Shown here piece by piece: positions 34,801-44,444 of a stretch of DNA of 64,000 nucleotides. The DNA is taken from assembly GCA_011317545.1 (NCBI GenBank), contig WUJK01000013.1, positions 62,001 to 126,000 of the forward strand, given 5' to 3'. The position numbers were made by a program, and so were the translations under genes. Each line of letters begins with the position of its first letter. The first letter of the stretch is position 1. Under the pieces are notes generated by a model. That model was not told the origin of the DNA. It did no database searches and saw only the letters and a list, made by a program, of their open reading frames with translations. The stretch is from Coniella vitis (Eukaryota > Ascomycota > Sordariomycetes > Diaporthales > Schizoparmaceae).

Positions 34801-36034
34801 GCCATTGCAGGAATGCGCGCACACACACACACACAACACTTTGATAGTTGCATGGCATATTTCAAAGAAGATACACTGACGCCAGTACGGATTGCATATT
34901 TTGACCCACTCCTCCGTTTCGTACCAGGTGAATGTAACGTATTGCCCGCTCACCTAGCCCGGGAGCGGCGCAATGGCTGGTCTCACTCTAATTTCGCCGC
35001 TTGCCTTCTCTCTTTACCTTCAACACTTGGCCTGGAGACTGCACGTTTTCGGAGCTGATTATTCCACGTTCAATTCTCTGTAATGGCGTTGAAGAATAGC
35101 CATGAGATCAGCGTTTGGTTACACAGGCCGCCTTCAAGTTCCCAAGCCTTGCCACTTTTTCCAAGCGCCAAATCCGGGAGTTGCCTCAGCCTTCGTTGCG
35201 CTTGGCTGGCCTGAGTCAAACATGGCGTTTTGCATAGTCCTAGTACCACCCACTACTTGACATTGCCTTGGTCACGTAGCCGTCTGTTTAATTCATTGTC
35301 ATCTTTTCCATGCTTACAGACATTCGCTCGAGAATGAAGGCTAAAAACTACAGAGGTCGTCTTGCAGCAGGGTCTGCTGGGATTGAGCACGTGCACGAGT
35401 GATCTCTGGCCTCACCACTTATCCCCCACGACTTAGCTTGGGTATCACAACGTCGACGGCCCACTTGAGGCTTGCTTTCGAAGCACAGAATGGACACTCA
35501 CGTACTGCTATCTATTGGATCAAGTTACTTTTGGCGTCTAGTTACTTGAGCTCGATACGATCTGCTAAGCTTGCGGCTCCCACAAGGTTCCCAGATTCCG
35601 CGCCAAGGTGGCGGAGCCAGGGTTGGACCGGCGTTCACACCGTGAAACGGCTGGCTGAGAGCGACTGGAGGTATGAGCTTCCCCTCTCACATGGGCATTG
35701 AGTAGACAGAAGGCTGGAGATCGGCAGTGATGGATGCCCACCATCGAGCTGCGAGGTTGCAGCACGGACTTCTGGAGTCGGTGGAGGGTGTCGTCGTTCA
35801 TTGTATTCCCTCTACACGAACACGTCCCGGGCACTTGGTATGGAAAAAGCACCGAGCTGGCTGATATATCACACATCCCCCGTTTTTAAATCTAGCTGCG
35901 TCTCCCTTGGAGATGGGAATCGGAACAAGGTAAGCTCATCCGCTATTTACTTTCCAAATCGCAAAGAGTTCAGTCATGCAATGATCAGTTTCCACGGCTT
36001 ACATCCGGGCCATTCGCCATACACACAAGGACAA
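28876..36034. other. Gene desert, about 7 kb
   Basis: No intact gene. The region is visibly AT-richer than its flanks, frames are short, and stop codons are dense on both strands. It contains A17 and T16A11 homopolymer tracts, the pseudogene fragment described separately, and a 100-nt intron-like segment (35930-36029, GTAAGC...CACAAG) that probably lies in the 5' leader of the AflR-type gene. Frames at 30109-30516 (plus) and 34284-34652 (minus) may be further decayed coding pieces, but I cannot assign them. Confidence 0.5.
30990..31300 (+). pseudogene. Relic of an NAD(P)-binding 3-beta-HSD/epimerase-like gene
   Basis: Two overlapping frames together resemble the start of a 3-beta-hydroxysteroid dehydrogenase/epimerase. 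In one frame, LLFGPESPAGQHVVSLVH sits where the family has its Rossmann glycine motif and first helix. In another frame, from about 31141, come ARVLDVSL, an A17 tract read as lysines, then VLYYTGDHQSAKEV and AKPQAIIHLA, which match the second strand, the GD loop and the fourth strand of the fold. The glycine motif is damaged (GPESPAG instead of GGxGFLG), a frame change separates the parts, and the catalytic Tyr-Lys domain is absent. I read this as a dead fragment. The resemblance is by eye only. Confidence 0.42.
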
Positions 36035-37477
36035 ATGATGCCACGAAACGCTCCGAGTGGTACAAGCACCAAGCTACGCAATAGCTGCCACGCCTGTGCT
36101 GTATCCAAAGTCAAGTGTCCCAAGGAGAAACCGATTTGTTCCAAATGCGAAAGTCGCGGTATTCCGTGCCAATATTTTCTCGCCAGACGGCCCGGCCGCC
36201 GGGTGGACAGGAGCAAAAGCCTTCGCCTCGAGAGCGACCACAGTCTCAGCATAGACCCGGCATTCAGTCCAAATCCAGCAGCGGGCTTCCCCAACAACTT
36301 CAGCCCTCTACCCCTTGAACAGGCGCCGCCTTTGGCCTGCTTCTTACCAGAGACCACGACACCTCCGCACAGCCTGTCCCGTCGTGCGAGCTACCTGGAT
36401 CCGTCCCTGGGCCTCGAATTCTCAGCGTCGCCCAGCACAGATCATGGATTCATCCACACGCCACCTGATGTCTTTTCAATGATGGAAGGCGCTGGAGCAA
36501 TACCCAACCTCTCAGACTTTGAGCCTGCGACCACTGATATCGACCCTGCCCTGTCTGTCATGGACTATCCGTTCGATATGCCCATGTTGCCTGGGGCGGA
36601 CATGACACACCCGCAGAGTGACATCTCGTCGCTTCTGCTGCCATCAAACATACTCACCCCAGATCTCCTTCCAAACGACACGTCACCGATCCTCGAGAGC
36701 CTCAGCCCATCCTCAGGCGGCGATGGCTCGCTTGGGTCTCACTCAAGATCTGCATCCAACAGGAACTCGGTCATGCCGCTACCAGCCGGCTACAGCACAA
36801 ACTGCGGCTGCTTAGCACAGGCGCTTGAGCTTCTCAACTCTGCTTCTACGAGAGTCGCCCCATGTCTCACAGCCCATCAGGGTCCAGAAGCGAGTATGAC
36901 CTCCGTGCAGACCACAATCAACGAGAACAGGAGTAGCATCGCCAGCGTGGGCAGTACGCTAGCCTGTGCCTCATGTGCCGGGGACAACTCTTTACTGGCC
37001 ATACTCTTCATGATTGTGTTGCGGATCCTGGAACGATATGCCTCTGCTGCATTGGTCCAACCGCCGTGGGCCAGAGGTCCTCCATCAGCAACGCCCAGAA
37101 GGCCATTGAAGGTTCGGTCAAACTCCATTCCTATCCTGTCGGATCAGAGAAAGCGATTCGTCAGCCATGTCCAGAGATCGATGCCGCAAGGAGTCGATAA
37201 ATACGTCAACTCTCAGCTTGTTCTCAGCGAACTTTTTCGCGTCCAGCTGTTGATCGATCAGTTGTCGATGAGGCTTGGAGCTCCAGCAGCAGATGGAAGT
37301 GTGCGTGTTCCGGATGCGGAATTTTGCATCTGGTCGGAGCATCAGATGGTGGGAGAGAGTCCTGATGCCACAATGGCTGCCTTTTCTTCCAGCACTTTAG
37401 TTCAGATGGAGCAAGACGTGAGACAGAGCCTGAACCTGTTGTCCGCAGAGATCATTGACTGTCTCCAGAAGAATTAG
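36035..37477 (+). CDS. AflR-type Zn2Cys6 transcription factor
   Basis: Fungal transcription factor with an N-terminal zinc binuclear cluster: Cys18, 21, 28, 35, 38 and 45 with spacing C-x2-C-x6-C-x6-C-x2-C-x6-C (CHACAVSKVKCPKEKPICSK). The following ARRPGRRVDRSKSL is a basic linker. The rest (Ser/Pro-rich middle, then CGCLAQALELLNSAS, NSLLAILFMIVLRILERYAS and a helical C-terminus near QLVLSELFRVQLLIDQLSMR) fits the regulatory domain of aflatoxin-type regulators. From 36035 it has 480 residues. The frame is open back to 35801, but a plausible 100-nt leader intron (35930-36029) ends just before the ATG pair at 36035. ATG 35981 is an alternative. AflR-type factors usually control a secondary-metabolite cluster beside them; here no polyketide, peptide or terpene synthase is within reach. 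Confidence 0.86.
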   Translation: MMPRNAPSGTSTKLRNSCHACAVSKVKCPKEKPICSKCESRGIPCQYFLARRPGRRVDRSKSLRLESDHSLSIDPAFSPNPAAGFPNNFSPLPLEQAPPLACFLPETTTPPHSLSRRASYLDPSLGLEFSASPSTDHGFIHTPPDVFSMMEGAGAIPNLSDFEPATTDIDPALSVMDYPFDMPMLPGADMTHPQSDISSLLLPSNILTPDLLPNDTSPILESLSPSSGGDGSLGSHSRSASNRNSVMPLPAGYSTNCGCLAQALELLNSASTRVAPCLTAHQGPEASMTSVQTTINENRSSIASVGSTLACASCAGDNSLLAILFMIVLRILERYASAALVQPPWARGPPSATPRRPLKVRSNSIPILSDQRKRFVSHVQRSMPQGVDKYVNSQLVLSELFRVQLLIDQLSMRLGAPAADGSVRVPDAEFCIWSEHQMVGESPDATMAAFSSSTLVQMEQDVRQSLNLLSAEIIDCLQKN

Positions 37478-37668
37478 GATTTAAGATATAATATGATTCA
37501 TCACGCTGCTGGAGTGGTTTTTTATCGTCAATGTGTGCCTCGTCGTTGCTTTGTGCGTGACCGGATCGTAACCACAAGAGAGCGGCAACAGGACGCCCGG
37601 GTCTGTATTGACTTTATACCTAAGTGTGCACCGCGATTGGATGGGATGAAGGGATCGTTTGACAGGCG

Positions 37669-39738
37669 TTATCCTGGGAACCCGCCTCTTGCCATCTTTC
37701 TGGCACGCTGCTCACGCCGGTTATGGTTTGCTCGTTGGCTCTTGTTGGCCTCTTTTTTCCGTCTTGCCTGCTCCGTCTCTTGCTCTCCGGTCGGGCCGGC
37801 GACGTTCCCACCGCCACGACCACCCCGACCTCTTCCCCCCCCTCGGCCACGGTTTCCACCTCTTCCACCCCGGTTACTGCCACTGTCGCCATCCGGATCC
37901 AACCTGTCCGCCCGCCATGCTGTAGAAGCCAATTCCGCCTGCTGGCCAGTGAAAGCGTTGGCAGCGGAGTACTTGAGCTCCAGGCGGCGTTTTTGGTTTG
38001 CGTCGCGTGAGAGTATGATGGCCCAGCCCTCGATGGCCTCGTCCGTCATGCCTGTCTCACTCTTGAGCTTGCTCCGGGGTGCAGCGCCCCGCGTGGCCTG
38101 ATCTCTGCCAAATAGCTTGGGGTCGGCCTGGTACGCTTTCCAGAGCACCTCTTCGTTGTCGTCTGCTGGAGCCTCTGTGTCTGCAGTGTCAACTGTGCCG
38201 CCTACATCAGCTGCATCGTAGGTATCGTCTCGTTCATCATCATCCAGGTCAAAGTTTGCAAGGGCAGAGAGAATGGCGGCCTTGTTTGGTGCCGTTGAGC
38301 GATCTGCCAGTATATCGTCTGCGGTTTTCTTGCCGTCTCGTTTGCCAATGTGCAGTTTTGACGTGTCCAAAGCAAGATCTACCAAGTCATCGTTGTCGAA
38401 ATCGTTGCGTCGTAGGGGAAGCATTGGAGGGGTAAGACGCGGCAACAGGCTGGACCGTCTCCTCCTGGGCTTGTTTGATCTGTAAGGTCAAGTTAGAGAG
38501 AACAGGCGCCACGTGGTCCCAGTAGAAATATGGTGCATTGAATGCAATACATACATTTGCTCGCTGTGGTCTGCATTCTTCAAGTGCAGGGGCAGTGAGT
38601 CTTCGAGAAGATGAGCAATAACCTGCTCCGAGTTGTCGCTATATTCGTCCAATAGCTTCAAGACGAAACCTGCGCCCAGCTCCGGGAACAGATCTTGTAT
38701 CTGTGTGATTTGGCTCATGCGGTGCATGTGAACGTCACCGTTCATAGCCATGGCGCCGTGATCGTCATTCTGCGCAACGCCTTTGCCCTTGTCAATCTTG
38801 CGCCTGACCAACTTTTTGGGTCGCATGCCTGCACCGGGCTTCTTCCACGTCGCCAGATCTCTCAATCCCTTCTTTGCGCGTACGTGCTCGACACCGGACG
38901 CCTCCAGCTTGTGCTCGAGCTGCTGCAGCAATGGGGTGGTGCTCACGAGCTCTGGAACGAGCGAGTCGTTTGCACTGGTTGGGCCGGCCTTGTGAGCCTC
39001 CGCGGCTGTTTTGAGAGAATACAGCTGATCCGTGAGCATAGAGAACTTGGGCGGATCGCTTTCCACTAAGCCTATCAAACTAAGATAGGTTGTCGTGATG
39101 ATAACCTTTCGGAGGGGCGGGTTCATGATCTTGTAGCAGTTGATGAGGCCGTCTAGGAATTCGCTGCCGGCGAGGAAGAACGAGGCTGTGTCTGTAGATG
39201 CGTGGATGAGATAGTTGAGACGCCTCAGACGGGCTTCTACCGTCTTGAGGTCGCCCTTGATGCCCTCATCGAGGTTCTTGATGAGATACTTTTTCAGCGC
39301 TGCCAACGAAAGCGACGCGGCTTCTTTTGGGGGCCCTTCAAGCAATTTCGTGAGTATCGGGCTGACTCTTCGCTTGGTGTAGATGCGGCTAAAGTCGGAT
39401 AGGAACTCCCACTGAAGCAGAGGAAGGGGAGGTGAAGGTGCCGCGAGTATTCGGTCGGTGAGACGGAAACAGGCCTTCATCAACGTCTTGGCCTGGGGGG
39501 AGGTGCCGAGCAGAGTTGCACCATTGACTGCCACTTCTCTCATGTACGAGGATAAAAATACCGGCACAGACTCATCGTGGAGGGTTTTCTTGGGGAAACG
39601 GGCTTCGTCAAGTGAGAGGTGAGCCTCGGCCAGAGATACCCATGCGAGAAGGCTCGCATTCCATTCGTCGATGGACAGCAAGTCCTTCCAGGCTGCCGAT
39701 GGAAAAGGCGCAAATGGAGGCAGCGTGGCCGAGTCCAT
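37669..39738 (-). CDS. CUE3: CUE-domain protein, CUE3/ASCC2-like (RQT complex)
   Basis: Homologue of yeast Cue3 (Rqt3) and human ASCC2, part of the complex that splits collided ribosomes, binding ubiquitin through its CUE domain. Exons 39738-38555 and 38470-37669 give about 661 residues. The N-terminal helical region has family landmarks (WNASLLAWVSLAEAHL, then NPPLRKVIITTTYLSLIGLV). The CUE domain is ITQIQDLFPELGAGFVLKLL through VIAHLLEDSLP. The C-terminal exon carries a conserved tail (FDNDDLVDLALDTSKLHIGK, then DDERDDTYDAADVGG) and an RGG-rich stretch (GNRGRGGGRGRGGRGGG) likely to bind RNA. The intron has donor GTATGT and branch CTAAC. The first AG (CTTACAG) would shift the frame; the second, 10 nt on (CAAACAAG), keeps it, so I use that. 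Confidence 0.85.
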
Positions 39739-40306
39739 TATCTTTCTGTTTGCTTTCCTGTCTGCTTTCCTGTCTGCTGCGAGTTCCAACGTCGAACGTT
39801 CCCTTAAGAAGTGAGTGAGTCGAAAATGACTGGCGATGGGCAGGGATGCAGAAGTTGCCCTATATCGCGAAGCGACCTTTGAACGCAAATCATGGAAAAT
39901 AGTCCAAAGAATGCATACTTGATATCGTGCATCATCATCGAGGTTACTGTGACCCGGTACTTAATGGCCCCATATAGCTAAGCTATTTGAGCTAGGTAAC
40001 TCTGTACCGCCTACTTGCTCACCGGCTGACTCATCCCGCAGTCCCGGAGGAATTCTCCAATGATGACGGGGGAGCCCCACTAAATCCGCTAGCCATTTTA
40101 GGGCTAGCGTCTCCCACACGTCTGGCTCCATCGCATCAAAACTCCCGTTTGTCGAACTTTTTGTCCCGCGATCGCGGACCTCGCCTTGCGACCCGCATCC
40201 CAAAGGAACACTTCATTCTACACCAGCCTTCATCACTTTGCCGCAACGCAAACAACCGTTCGAGTCGTGAGGGCTATTTTCTACACACAACCACAAATCA
40301 GTCAAG
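39739..40306. promoter_or_regulatory. Divergent CUE3/RPS20 promoter region
   Basis: Both flanking genes start here and run outward, so the interval holds both promoters. It carries a C/T- and CAA-rich leader just before the ribosomal protein ATG, usual for strongly expressed fungal genes. Confidence 0.55.
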
Positions 40307-40848
40307 ATGTCTTACCAGAAGGGCGACAAGGGTGACTTTGAGGCTCCCGTACGTTGATTGCTCTCGCTGCCGCCGACAGAAGAAGGAGATCGCCCACCCA
40401 GATTGCTAACCACCATCTTGTCTTTTTCCGACCATACAGAAGACCCACAAGATCCGCATCACCCTGACCTCCCGCAAGGTCCAGTCCCTCGAGAAGGTCT
40501 GCTCCGAGCTCATTGAGCGCGCCAAGGGCAAGGACCTGTCCGTCAAGGGCCCCGTCCGCCTGCCCACCAAGAACCTCAAGATCACCACCCGTAAGACCCC
40601 TTGCGGTGAGGGTTCCAAGACTTGGGACTTGTACGAGATGCGCATCCACAAGCGTCTTATTGAGTATGTGCTGCCTAAATCTCCTGTTTGGTCACACGAC
40701 ACGACGGTTTCCATCTTGAAAAGTTGAGCATGAATGGTGTATTGACAACGTTGCCCTAAACAGCCTTACCGCCCCCACCGAGGTTGTCAAGCAGATCATT
40801 GTCAACATTGAGGCCGGTGTCGAGGTCGAGGTCACCATCGCTGCTTAA
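40307..40848 (+). CDS. RPS20: 40S ribosomal protein S20 (uS10)
   Basis: Small-subunit ribosomal protein of the uS10 family. Exons 40307-40348, 40440-40663 and 40764-40848 give 116 residues. The sequence reads MSYQKGDKGDFEAP, then KTHKIRITLTSRKVQSLEKV, with the family core GPVRLPTKNLKITTRKTPCG, EMRIHKRLIDL and the acidic end VNIEAGVEVEVTIAA. All three joins keep frame. A short first exon ending after 14 codons and C-rich codon choice fit a highly expressed ribosomal protein gene. It is divergent from CUE3. Confidence 0.97.
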
Positions 40849-41519
40849 GTGCAAACGATGATCGTCAAACGTCCGAAATACCATCAGAACGAAGCCTTGG
40901 CATTCCACATGCGTATTGGGACAAACAGGGCAGATTTACAGTCTGTCGTGCGACTAAGAACTCTCTCAGCTCTTGGCACCACCGTGTTTGAGACCGCTGG
41001 GCTTTCTAAACTCGGGGACTTTTGTGCTCGAGAGAAATCTACAAATCAATACAAATTGGAGTGTTCCTAAAACTATCGTCCCATGTACGGGCTTTCCACC
41101 TTGTGGATAATGTATTGGGTGATTTATGTGACTGTTCAAGGATGTGTGCTTTTTCAATGATGACCCAATATTAGTATGGGGAAACACAGCGGTGACACCC
41201 TGCCCAGTTGTGCCGGTCTTGATTGGCAGAGTATTTGTAGCCTCTTTTATGCGGGCATCTATCTCTATGGTCTTCTGAGCTCTTTGACCTCCGTTTTTAA
41301 GATAGCCATTCCATCCTCGGGCCATGTAGCGTGTTCTGCTCGCGGCCTGCTTGGCCAAGATGCTATACCTTACCTTGCCTCGCAACGTTCAAAATTGATT
41401 GCACTGGATATCAACCCTCCTCTTACGCCCGACTGCTGACTGTCATTCGCTTGTCAGTCGTACTTCCCATCCATACTCGGAAGTCCACCCATTGTCATGT
41501 TATTCCATGTCCTCGGAAA
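40849..41519. other. Intergenic, convergent 3' ends
   Basis: Spacer between the uS10 and CCCH/FG nucleoporin stop codons. No supported gene on either strand. Confidence 0.5.
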
Positions 41520-43973
41520 TCAAAAATCCCACTGCACAAACTCCCTCATGGGCGGCGCCTCTGGCATGCCCCCGCCACCCCCAGCAGCAAGCTCAAACCT
41601 CCCGGTCGCCACAAACTTCTCCCATGTCGCCTTTTCCGCATCGGTATACTCCCGCAAAGGCTCCGTATCCTTGTAATACGGCGGCGGACCATCCGGAAAC
41701 CATATTTTGGTCCAGGTACTGCCGCTCGCTGCCGCTGCTCCAAACATACCCACAGCTTGCGCCTGCGTTCCTGGTGTGAGCACTGAGTCGATCTCTTTGT
41801 AGGTGACTGGTTTTCCCTTCCACATCTGTAGTTGGCCATTAGGTGCCTTGGCCGCGTATGACTCAAGAGGTGGATGTGGCCGTGAGGCGTTGGGGCCGTA
41901 AGGGTTCGCAACTTGTCCTGGTTGCGCTGCAGCGCTTGTGCCCATTGGAGGCTGCTGCGCTATGGAAGCACCAAATGGATTGGCAGCAGCCGGTGGTTTT
42001 GCCATTGCTGCACCAAAGTGACTCGCAGACTGTGTGGATGCCCCGAATGGATTTGCGGGTGCAGTTGGCTGCCCAAAGACACTCGTCGCTGGTGCCGCCG
42101 CCGCGGCCGCCGCCGTTGCATTGTTGTTTGGGGCCCCAAACATACCAGCTGTAGGCGTTGGGGCTCCGTCCATGGATACTTCTGTGGTTTGTGGTTGTTG
42201 CGCTTGTCCAAAGGGACTTGGCGCTGCTGGTTGGCCATTGAGGAGACTTCCAGCTTGGGTATTGTTGCCGGACATGGCGGCAAAGGGACTCGCTGTGGCA
42301 ACATTGTTGTTGGCTGGATTCGCACCGAGACTGCCGAATGGTGATGCAGAGGAGGAAGATGTGCTAGCTGCAAATGGGTTGGGTTTAGCGGCTCCTAGCT
42401 GGGAAGGCTGACCAAATGCAGAGGAAGACCCCAAAGATGATCCAAACGGATTGGGTTTCTGGCCCAGAGCAGACGTCTGGCCAAACCCAGATCCTGCTGC
42501 CGAGCCAAGCGCGGACGTTGATTGTCCAAAGGGGTTAGGCTTTTGGCCAAGGGCAGATGGCTGACCGAAACCGCTTGAACCAAAGGCAGATGGCTGGCCT
42601 AGAGCAGACGGTTGACCAAACGCTGACGGCTGGCCCAGCGCAGACGGCTGCCCAAACGCCGAAGTGCCGCCACCGCCAAAGGGATTCGATTGCTGCTGTC
42701 CTTGATTCGACGATTGACCGAATGGATTGCTGCCGCTGACGTTTTGCGAGAACGCATTGGGCACTTGACCAGATGCGCCGCCAATGGACCGTTTACCGAC
42801 GGCGAACTCGCCCGTGTTGCGGGATGGATCGTTGCGTGTGAGATCGTGCCGATTGGGGTGGTTCTTTGCAGCCTCCAGGATGTAGTTGATAGCTGCATCT
42901 GGATTGCTGACTGCGGTTTGTATCTTTTGCTGTGCTTGCATGTTGAGTTGTTGTATATCATTCAACTACAGAGCATTGTCAGTTTGACAGGTGTTCGGCA
43001 AGGAGGTTATAACGGCACACCTACGGCCCCTTGGGGATTTCCTGCTTCTGCGCCCATCACAAAGTGAAGTCGCATCTCCTCAAAACTCTGCTCTATTGGT
43101 CCTCCCCAAAGTTGCTCTGGGGCGTCTCGCCCGGGTCCATACGCAGACATGATCCATGATGGCCGCTCTTCCATAAGGTCCTTGATGATAGCCTCTCTGT
43201 TGAGATAGTATGAGGCGGACTCGGATCCTCCTGCTTGTGGCTTGCCGAAGGGCCCTCTGTTTATGTTGTTGTTGTTGTTGGCTAATGCGCCAAAGGAGTT
43301 TTGGTTTTGTCGGTTCGCGCCATTGGGGTGCTCGTTGCGGCAGTTGGCTGATGGAAACATTGTGAAGTTAGCAAAACAACCATTACAGATTGGAGACTTT
43401 CAAAGGAATGTCAAGATGAAAATAGGACCCAAAGCATCCAGAGGTTGTGTCCAGCTGATGCCCGCCTAGCTTCTGGGAACAACAAGGGCCAGTAGCAAGT
43501 TGTGTTTCTTTTCCCTACTGGACAATGTCGCAGCGCTGCTTTTCCCGTGTTACACTCAGCCACCAGAGATTCGGAGCATAAAAAAGCAGCGAGAAGTCTG
43601 ACAGCTATGTGTCGCCTTGTCCTGGCACGATACTTGGACGCTGGACAGCTCTTTGCTTGCTTTCCTGCTCATCTTTTGTCTCGGTATTGCTTGAGCTCTG
43701 CTTATCTTGCAAGCAGGTCTGGAAAGGGGCGGCGGTGTCGGTCTGTGGAGCGTCGAGTCTTAAGGCGCAAGGCAAGGCGCAAAGGGCTATTTATTCGCAG
43801 GCTCAGGTCGAGGAGAGCAGCCGTCGAATCCAGGTATGGTCGATATCCTTTACAGCAACAATCTCCCACCCGCCAGAACGATAATTCAAACGCAAAGCAT
43901 AACGAGAACAAGTCAATAGTAACTTACCCCCAAATCGGCAGTAGCCCTGCTCAAAGAACCTGCACACAACCAT
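41520..43973 (-). CDS. CCCH zinc-finger FG nucleoporin (NUP42/NUPL2/Amo1-like)
   Basis: Nuclear-pore protein with an N-terminal CCCH finger and FG repeats, probably helping mRNA export on the cytoplasmic face. Exons 43973-43928, 43347-43025 and 42965-41520 give 604 residues. The finger is split by the first intron: MVVCRFFEQGYCRFG, then ANCRNEHPNG, with ligands Cys4, Cys12, Cys18 and His22. Residues 30-120 are a conserved segment (SASYYLNREAIIKDLMEERP, then WGGPIEQSFEEMRLHF). The third exon is a long FG domain with tandem SAFGQPSALGQP, NPFG and SPFG units. The C-terminal part (KAPNGQLQMWKGKPVTYKEI, then WTKIWFPDGPPPYYKDTEP) ends in FVQWDF. The first intron is about 580 nt, long for this genome. 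The tandem FG coding repeats around 42395-42690 may vary in number. Confidence 0.88.
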
Positions 43974-44444
43974 GATGGGCTATGCTGCGCCGCGCTCGTG
44001 TAATTGCGTGCCTTGTTCCGGCTGGACTTGTTCTCGCTGCTTGGTATTCTACCGTGGCGATCCAAGTAAGAAAGGGTTGGTGGCAACCGTCATGGTGAGG
44101 AATTGGCGAGATCGAAGCCGTCTTGGTGAGAGAGTTACTACCAAGTGCTGGATGGTGTTACCACATGCGCGGCGCGTGGTGAAGGAGGTTGATGTTCTGG
44201 GGAGACGCGAAGCGGGGATTGTTTCGGCAGGCAGATGTGTGTGGGGGGAATGGTCGCGAACAAGGGTGGGCAACATCAGGGGTTATTGAGTAAAGCACAG
44301 TGCAAATCCTTGCATTTGTACGGAGCCTTTTGGGAATAGCTTCAATTCTCAATCGTCTTTTCTTCCATTTCTTGTAAGCCCAAAAACAGAACGATATCTT
44401 ATTGCTACTTCCTTTCTTGAACAAAACATCTTCCAAATTAAATT
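43974..44444. other. Intergenic spacer
   Basis: Promoter of the nucleoporin gene and 3' flank of the 5-oxoprolinase gene. The plus-strand frame at 43972-44289 overlaps the nucleoporin start codon in antisense and has no protein features. Confidence 0.5.
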
